Shown piece after piece: positions 6,945-10,804 of a stretch of 10,804 nt of DNA. This DNA comes from JAZLIC01 sp045617225 (lineage in GTDB: Bacteria; Bacillota; Clostridia; Monoglobales; Monoglobaceae). The notes beneath the pieces are model-generated. The model did not search any database. It was not told the origin of the DNA and worked only from the letters and a program-made list of their open reading frames with translations. The stretch lies in contig JAZLIC010000130.1 of NCBI GenBank assembly GCA_045617225.1, positions 1-10,804 on the forward strand, in the 5' to 3' direction. Numbering within the stretch: position 1 is the stretch's first letter; each line of letters begins with the position of its first letter. The position numbers and the translations under genes were made by a program.

Positions 6945-6969
6945 TATCACATACTAAATTTGGGTGATA
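6945..6969 (+). promoter_or_regulatory. Possible hairpin covering the yqzL ribosome binding site
   Basis: TATCAC (6945-6950) is exactly complementary to GTGATA (6964-6969), which lies in the GGGTGATAT Shine-Dalgarno of yqzL. The loop is 13 nt. A 6-bp AU-rich stem of this size is weak, so any effect on translation would be modest. It may be chance. Confidence 0.25.
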
Positions 6970-6972
6970 TAA

Positions 6973-7134
6973 ATGTCAAATTCAGATAAATACTGGGACA
7001 ACTTTATTGCCACAGGCAAGATAGAGTCCTATTTAAAATATAAAGCATCAATTAACGCTTTATCGGATAAGAATGTTGGGAGTGAAAAAGTTGGGGATTG
7101 CAGAAACCCGAGGGATTGTCACAAAGGAAGTTAA
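6973..7134 (+). CDS. yqzL: YqzL-like small protein
   Basis: This 53-residue protein is encoded between era and recO, the same place as yqzL in B. subtilis and clostridia. Its N-terminal half (MSNSDKYWDNFIATGKIESY, residues 1-20, then LKYK) fits the YqzL pattern of an aromatic/Phe segment, a T/S-G-I-x-x-Y turn and a Y-K end. The rest is not conserved, as far as I can judge, and contains two Cys. The ATG at 6973 has GGGTGAT (6962-6968) upstream with good spacing. The last 62 nt overlap recO in a different frame if recO starts at 7073. The function of YqzL is unknown. The assignment rests on position plus a short motif. Confidence 0.72.
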   Translation: MSNSDKYWDNFIATGKIESYLKYKASINALSDKNVGSEKVGDCRNPRDCHKGS

Positions 7135-7843
7135 ATATAAGGATACAGACCGTATCATTACCGTCCTTACCGAGGACTTTGGTAAAATTTCCGCAATCGC
7201 AAAGGGCGTCCGAAACAAAAAGGCAGGACTCCTTGCAGGGACTCAGCTTTTTTCTTACAGTAAATTTGTGATGTTTATAGGCGGCGAAAAAAGACTTTAT
7301 CAGATTAACGAGATACAAACAATAGAAACCTTTTCTCCTCTCAGGCAATCTTTGGAGGATATGGCATACGCCTCCTACTTTTGCGATATTGCCAACTCTT
7401 TTATAAATGAAAACCTGCCGGATACAGAGATGTTATCTTTGCTTCTTAACACTCTGTATCTGTTGTCAAACAAAAAGATGTCTGCGACTAAATTAAAGGC
7501 GGCATACATATTCCGTGCATTGTCAATCGCCGGCTTTGCACCTGACCTTAACCTTTGCAGAAGCTGCGGCAAAAATCCGGGCACAGACTTTTTAAGCCTT
7601 GCCGACGGTGTGGGACTTTGCAAAGAATGCGGCGTGGGGCTTAAACAGGTTGTGCCTTTAAGCACCGGCATTTCGGAAGCGATACAGTATATCTCCTCCG
7701 CTGACGCAAATAAGGTGTTTTCATTTAACCTTTCCGACGAGGCACTTTTATACCTCGGTAAGATAGGCGACAGTTATCTGTCGGCACAAACCGACCGAAA
7801 CTTTAAAACTCTGGAATACTTAAATAAAGTTTTATCACTTTGA
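7073..7843 (+). CDS. recO: DNA repair protein RecO
   Basis: The 256-residue recombination mediator works with RecR to load RecA on SSB-coated DNA in gap repair. The N-terminal OB-fold region carries ETRGIVTKEVKYKDTDRIIT at 11-30, a clear RecO start signature. A helical domain follows, with a zinc-binding Cys4 inserted in it: C162-x2-C165 and C183-x2-C186. The start is ambiguous. ATG 7073 has little ribosome binding site. TTG 7091 (protein starting GIAETRGIV after the initiator) has GGGAG at 7078-7082 eight bases upstream and fits the usual RecO N-terminus better. The longer start is listed because it uses ATG. The next gene's ribosome binding site overlaps this stop codon. Confidence 0.93.
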   Translation: MLGVKKLGIAETRGIVTKEVKYKDTDRIITVLTEDFGKISAIAKGVRNKKAGLLAGTQLFSYSKFVMFIGGEKRLYQINEIQTIETFSPLRQSLEDMAYASYFCDIANSFINENLPDTEMLSLLLNTLYLLSNKKMSATKLKAAYIFRALSIAGFAPDLNLCRSCGKNPGTDFLSLADGVGLCKECGVGLKQVVPLSTGISEAIQYISSADANKVFSFNLSDEALLYLGKIGDSYLSAQTDRNFKTLEYLNKVLSL

Positions 7844-7853
7844 GGGTGAAATT

Positions 7854-8501
7854 ATGCAAAATACAATAAAAGAATATTTACTGAGCGAGGGTGCAGGACA
7901 GGTCGGCTTTTGCAAGCTTGACAAAAACGCACCCTATAATTTAAGTTATGCAATCTCATATACCATACCGTTATCAAATGCAATAGTTGACAGTATTACC
8001 GACGCACCGACGCATACATACTTCCACCACTATCGAACGGTAAATGCGATGATTGACCGCCTTTCTTTATCAGTCGGTCTTCTTCTCGGCAAGCAAGGTT
8101 ATTTATATGTACCCGTGCCTGCATCACAATCCATTGAGGGATTTTCGGGACTTTTTTCTCACAAGGAAGCGGCTGTTAAAGCAGGCATAGGCACAATCGG
8201 AAAGAGCAATCTTTTTATATCTACCAAAAACGGCCCTCGTGTACGGCTCGGCACAATTCTTACAAATTATGAGTTCTCCATAAACGAAAACGAGCCGAAG
8301 GATTTATGCGGCGACTGTAACCTCTGCAAAATCAGTTGTCCGGCTATGGCAATCACGGGCAAGAAGTGGAGCGTCGGTGTTGAAAGAAGCGAGATATTTG
8401 ACCCTGCCGCTTGCAGTGAATATATGAAGAAAAACTTTCAGAAAATCGGCAGAGGCGTTGTCTGCGGAATATGTATGAAGGTCTGCCCGATTGGTAAATA
8501 A
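7854..8501 (+). CDS. QueG-like 4Fe-4S double-cluster protein
   Basis: This 215-residue predicted cytosolic redox protein is related to epoxyqueuosine reductase QueG. The C-terminal third binds two [4Fe-4S] clusters with all eight ligands present: C152, C155, C158, C162, then C187, C204, C207 and C211. The segment KEAAVKAGIGTIGKSNLFIS (104-123) followed by LGTILTN (132-138) matches the QueG core around the cobalamin/active site. However, the protein is about 100-150 residues shorter than QueG. Where QueG enzymes have a catalytic Asp in a DYH-type motif, this protein reads FHHYR (57-61). It is probably a paralogue of unknown substrate rather than QueG itself. It starts 10 nt after recO with GAGGGTGA (7842-7849) as ribosome binding site and ends the central gene run. 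No terminator is visible after it. Confidence 0.8.
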   Translation: MQNTIKEYLLSEGAGQVGFCKLDKNAPYNLSYAISYTIPLSNAIVDSITDAPTHTYFHHYRTVNAMIDRLSLSVGLLLGKQGYLYVPVPASQSIEGFSGLFSHKEAAVKAGIGTIGKSNLFISTKNGPRVRLGTILTNYEFSINENEPKDLCGDCNLCKISCPAMAITGKKWSVGVERSEIFDPAACSEYMKKNFQKIGRGVVCGICMKVCPIGK

Positions 8502-8506
8502 TATTA

Positions 8507-8535
8507 TTGCGAAAATCGTCTTAATATGTTACAAT
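8507..8535 (+). promoter_or_regulatory. Sigma-A-like promoter for the DRTGG/hydrogenase gene cluster
   Basis: The -35 is TTGCGA (8507-8512), the spacer 17 nt, and the -10 is TACAAT (8530-8535) with a TG one base upstream (extended -10). The expected start is near 8542, leaving a leader of about 45 nt before the ATG at 8588. The -35 overlaps the right half of a perfect AT-only palindrome at 8497-8508. Confidence 0.65.
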
Positions 8536-8587
8536 CAGTTTGTTTAATAAAACTTTTGTATACTAAAATATTTAAGGAGCGTAAAAA

Positions 8588-8950
8588 ATGAAACTTTCAG
8601 AAGTAAAAGAATTATTAAATGCAAAGGTTTATACCGGCGAAGATTTATTGGACACAGAGGTCAACTCCGCTTGCGGAAGTGATTTGATGAGTGATGTTCT
8701 TGCCTTTGTAAAGGACAAGGCTCTTCTTTTGACAGGTCTTGTAAACCTCCAAGTAGTGCGTACTGCCGAAATGATGGATATAAACGCCATAGTTTTCGTC
8801 CGCGGCAAAGAGCCTCAGGAGGACATTATACGCCTTGCAGAGGCAAAAGATATGGTTTTGCTTTCTACGGAACATCCTATGTATATTGCGTGCGGAACCC
8901 TTTACCACTCAGGCCTTATGGGCAGAAAGGCTGTGACTGAAAGTGAGTAA
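8588..8950 (+). CDS. DRTGG domain-containing protein
   Basis: This 120-residue soluble protein is made of essentially one DRTGG domain, the small domain of unknown function also found near HPr kinase and phosphotransacetylase N-termini. The N-terminal pattern is KLSEVKELLNAKVYTGEDLL, then SACGSDLMSDVLAF (28-41), and it ends with the block LLSTEHPMYIACGTLYHSGL (91-110). Single-domain DRTGG proteins of this kind recur beside clostridial [FeFe]-hydrogenase genes together with an RsbW-like ATPase, as here. The ATG has AAGGAG (8574-8579) upstream. The 3' end overlaps the next gene by 8 nt. No catalytic residue can be named. Ligand binding, perhaps of a nucleotide, is a guess. Confidence 0.8.
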   Translation: MKLSEVKELLNAKVYTGEDLLDTEVNSACGSDLMSDVLAFVKDKALLLTGLVNLQVVRTAEMMDINAIVFVRGKEPQEDIIRLAEAKDMVLLSTEHPMYIACGTLYHSGLMGRKAVTESE

Positions 8951-9368
8951 CGGAATTACTTATCACTATTTGGTAGACGGTAACGATTTTACCCTGGCAG
9001 GTGAAAATTCAAGCAAGGTAAAAAAGCTTTTAAAGCAGCTTGGCATTTCTTCCGAAGCTATCCGCAAGGTTGCAATCTCAATGTACGAGGCGGAAATAAA
9101 TATGGTTATCCACGCCAACGGCGGTACTATTGATGTTGAAATCACACCAAGCGAAATACATATTGTACTTAGCGACTCCGGTCCGGGTATCCCTGACATT
9201 GATGCCGCTATGCAGGAGGGATTTTCCACTGCATCAAACGAGGTGCGTGAGCTTGGCTTTGGCGCCGGTATGGGTCTGCCGAATATCAAAAAATACAGTG
9301 ACAAAATGACTATTGATACAGAAGTCGGAAAAGGTACGACTATTGATTTAATTATCAATATTTCATAG
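8943..9368 (+). CDS. GHKL ATP-binding protein, RsbW/SpoIIAB-like
   Basis: This 141-residue stand-alone HATPase_c domain is similar to the anti-sigma serine kinases RsbW and SpoIIAB. The N box has E49, N53 and H57 (EAEINMVIH). The G1 box is DSGPGI (78-83) and the G2 box GFGAGMGLPN (105-114), so ATP binding should be intact. There is no dimerisation/His-phosphorylation domain, so it is not a conventional histidine kinase. It starts with GTG inside the last codons of the DRTGG gene and is therefore translationally coupled to it. Its stop is followed within 12 nt by the hydrogenase-like gene. No sigma factor or SpoIIAA/RsbV-like STAS gene lies beside it, so its partner is unknown. Confidence 0.86.
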   Translation: MSNGITYHYLVDGNDFTLAGENSSKVKKLLKQLGISSEAIRKVAISMYEAEINMVIHANGGTIDVEITPSEIHIVLSDSGPGIPDIDAAMQEGFSTASNEVRELGFGAGMGLPNIKKYSDKMTIDTEVGKGTTIDLIINIS

Positions 9369-9379
9369 AGGTGAATTTA

Positions 9380-10687
9380 ATGGAAAAGAAATATTGGCAT
9401 TCCGTAACCCTTGAGCGTTCTGCTTGCAAGGGCTGCACAAACTGTTTAAAGCAATGCCCCACACAGGCTATTCGTGTGCAGAACGGAAAAGCTAAAATAT
9501 TAAAAGAACGCTGTATAGACTGCGGCGAATGTATCCGCATCTGCCCATATCATGCAAAGCAGGCAGTCACGGATAAATTTAATATATTAGATAAATATAC
9601 ATATAAAATCGCATTGGTTGCCCCTGCCTTTTACGGTCAGTTTTCAAAGGCAGAGGACGCAGACCTTATCTTAACCGCCCTTACAGGTATCGGCTTTGAT
9701 GATGTTTTTGAAGTTGCAAGAGGCGCAAACGAAATCAGCAGAATGACACAAAAGCTTCTCTCAAGCGGAGAGCTTATAAAGCCTGCTATTTCATCTGCCT
9801 GCCCTGCGGTTTCAAAACTTATTGCGGTGCGCTTTCCGGACTTGATACCAAATATTATCCCTCTCCGTTCACCAATGGAGTTGTCCGCAGAATGTGCAAG
9901 AAAAGAAGCGGTGGAAAAGACCGGTCTTAAGCCTGAGGAAATCGGCATTTTCTTTATCAGTCCCTGTGCCGCAAAGGCTACTGCGGTCAGAGATGGACTG
10001 TCGGTTAAAAATTCACATGTAAACGGTGTAATCTCCATTAAGGATACCTACCTTAAATTAGCTCAGGAGATGTCAAATATTACTGAGATAAAGAAGATAA
10101 GCAATGCCGGAAAGATAGGTATTCTCTGGGCAAACAGCGGCGGCGAAGCAAAGGCCGCCAAAGCAGACCGCACCATAGCAGTTGACGGTATACATAATGT
10201 AATCAAGGTTTTAGAAGCTATTGAAGATGAGCGTCTGCCGGATATTGACTATGTAGAGGCACTCGCTTGCCCCGGCGGTTGCGTGGGCGGACCGCTTACT
10301 GCGGAAAATAGTTTCGTTGCCCGTTCTCGAATTGAGCGTATTGTGCGCAATCTTCCGGACGACAGTCCCGGAATTCCGGAAGATGTAAAGCGTATGTGGG
10401 ATGCGGCACCTGTTTATCGACCGGTAATGAAGATAAACAGTGACCTTCAAACCGCTATGAATATGATGATGGAGATTGAGAAGCTGGAAAATCGTTTCCC
10501 CGGACTTGACTGCGGCTCCTGCGGAAGTCCGAGTTGTCACGCCCTTGCCGAAGATGTGGTTCGCGGTTATGCAAAGGACACCGACTGCATATTCATACTT
10601 AAAGAGCGTTTGGGCGCACTTATCAATCAGATGCAAATATTAGACGAGAATATCAAACCCACAGATATTATGCCAAAGGAGAAGTAA
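9380..10687 (+). CDS. Atypical [FeFe]-hydrogenase large-subunit-like protein (2x[4Fe-4S], H-cluster domain, C-terminal Fe-S domain)
   Basis: The protein has 435 residues. Two N-terminal [4Fe-4S] clusters use C16, C19, C22, C26 and C45, C48, C51, C55. The Fe-hydrogenase large-subunit C-terminal domain (about 75-330) keeps four cysteines expected to hold the H-cluster: C141 (SSACPAV), C196 (ISPCAAK) and C297/C301 (ACPGGC). A C-terminal PF04060-type cluster motif has C378, C381, C386 and C403. Catalytic enzymes read TSCCP; here it is SSACP, so the proton-transfer Cys is Ala140. The Met of MPC is Ser194, and the Met of the ExMxC motif is Leu295. These changes resemble putative sensory (group C/D) enzymes. 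The start chosen is ATG 9380 with AGAGGTGA (9367-9374). A GTG at 9371 lies within that site and is less likely. No small catalytic partner subunit is in the window. Confidence 0.88.
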   Translation: MEKKYWHSVTLERSACKGCTNCLKQCPTQAIRVQNGKAKILKERCIDCGECIRICPYHAKQAVTDKFNILDKYTYKIALVAPAFYGQFSKAEDADLILTALTGIGFDDVFEVARGANEISRMTQKLLSSGELIKPAISSACPAVSKLIAVRFPDLIPNIIPLRSPMELSAECARKEAVEKTGLKPEEIGIFFISPCAAKATAVRDGLSVKNSHVNGVISIKDTYLKLAQEMSNITEIKKISNAGKIGILWANSGGEAKAAKADRTIAVDGIHNVIKVLEAIEDERLPDIDYVEALACPGGCVGGPLTAENSFVARSRIERIVRNLPDDSPGIPEDVKRMWDAAPVYRPVMKINSDLQTAMNMMMEIEKLENRFPGLDCGSCGSPSCHALAEDVVRGYAKDTDCIFILKERLGALINQMQILDENIKPTDIMPKEK

Positions 10688-10689
10688 AG

Positions 10690-10804
10690 ATGAATGTTTC
10701 TGCTCTTATAAAAGAACTTGATTTAACCGTTGCGGCAGGTGCAGAAAACCTATGTGCTAATATAGACGGTTGTTACATAGGCGACCTTTTAAGCCTTGCT
10801 ATGG
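10690..10804 (+). CDS. Second DRTGG domain-like protein (5' part only)
   Basis: The first 38 codons are visible before the window ends. The reading is MNVSALIKELDLTVAAGAEN followed by LCANIDGCYIGDLLSLAM. It starts 2 nt after the hydrogenase-like gene with GGAG (10679-10682) as ribosome binding site. The pattern of short helix, 'V-x-A-G', then 'G-C-Y-I-G-D-L-L-S' resembles single-domain DRTGG proteins and the matching part of the gene at 8588 (SDLMSDVL). It is probably a second, diverged copy of that domain in the same operon. Too little is present to be certain. Confidence 0.6.
   Translation, partial: MNVSALIKELDLTVAAGAENLCANIDGCYIGDLLSLAM

Noticed and set aside
7831..7849. TCAC/GTGA hairpin over the ribosome binding site of the QueG-like gene, similar to the one before yqzL
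   Set aside because: Only four base pairs form, and it overlaps the end of recO, where ribosomes would open it. Treated as chance.
8343..8506. Terminator after the QueG-like gene
   Set aside because: No GC-rich stem followed by a T-run was found between the stop and the next promoter, so readthrough into the hydrogenase cluster is possible.
8538..8569. Rex operator or second promoter upstream of the DRTGG gene
   Set aside because: TTGTTTAATAAAAC resembles half of a Rex site, but the other half does not match TTAACAA. As a promoter, TTGTTT-18-TAAAAT has a poor -35 and would start inside the Shine-Dalgarno sequence.
9371..9379. GTG at 9371 as start of the hydrogenase-like gene
   Set aside because: This GTG is part of the AGAGGTGA ribosome binding site that serves ATG 9380.

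Overview
The window reads as a chromosomal segment of a spore-forming or formerly spore-forming anaerobic member of the Clostridia (Bacillota). The evidence is moderately low GC, strong GGAGG/GGTGA ribosome binding sites, the sporulation genes yqfC and yqfD, the Firmicutes order phoH-ybeY-dgkA-era-yqzL-recO, and an [FeFe]-hydrogenase-type gene cluster. The species cannot be named from the sequence.

Left block, minus strand (about 1-2435). A strong sigma-A promoter (TTTACA-17-TAGAAT) at 2429-2457 drives a leader RNA. The leader has its own ribosome binding site and a 17-codon acidic leader peptide (MDDSSDTDTCINLKLKS). The stop codon of that peptide directly abuts a 14-bp intrinsic terminator hairpin. 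Beyond it lie a CNNM/CorC-type (hemolysin family) membrane transporter and, 12 nt later, cysK (cysteine synthase). This looks like a translated-leader attenuator upstream of a probable Mg2+ transporter, and it is the most interesting feature in the window.

Central block, plus strand (2540-8501). This is a tightly packed run: yqfC, yqfD, phoH, ybeY, dgkA, era, yqzL, recO and a short QueG-like 2x[4Fe-4S] protein. Genes overlap or lie within 15 nt of each other, except for a 52-nt gap before yqzL. The genes cover sporulation, ribosome maturation and quality control (phoH, ybeY, era), lipid-carrier phosphorylation (dgkA) and recombination repair (recO). Compared with Bacillus subtilis, pgpH (yqfF) and cdd are missing from their usual places. 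yqzL is a 53-residue gene whose 3' end overlaps recO out of frame.

Right block, plus strand (8507-10804, continuing beyond the window). A second sigma-A-like promoter (TTGCGA-17-TACAAT) precedes a DRTGG-domain protein, a GHKL/RsbW-type ATPase, an atypical [FeFe]-hydrogenase-like protein and the start of a second DRTGG protein. The hydrogenase-like protein keeps the four H-cluster cysteines but has Ala where catalytic enzymes have the proton-transfer Cys. Together these suggest a regulatory or sensory hydrogenase module rather than a bulk H2-producing enzyme.

No rRNA, tRNA, CRISPR array, insertion sequence or phage gene was seen. No stretch over 300 bases lacks a gene or regulatory feature.
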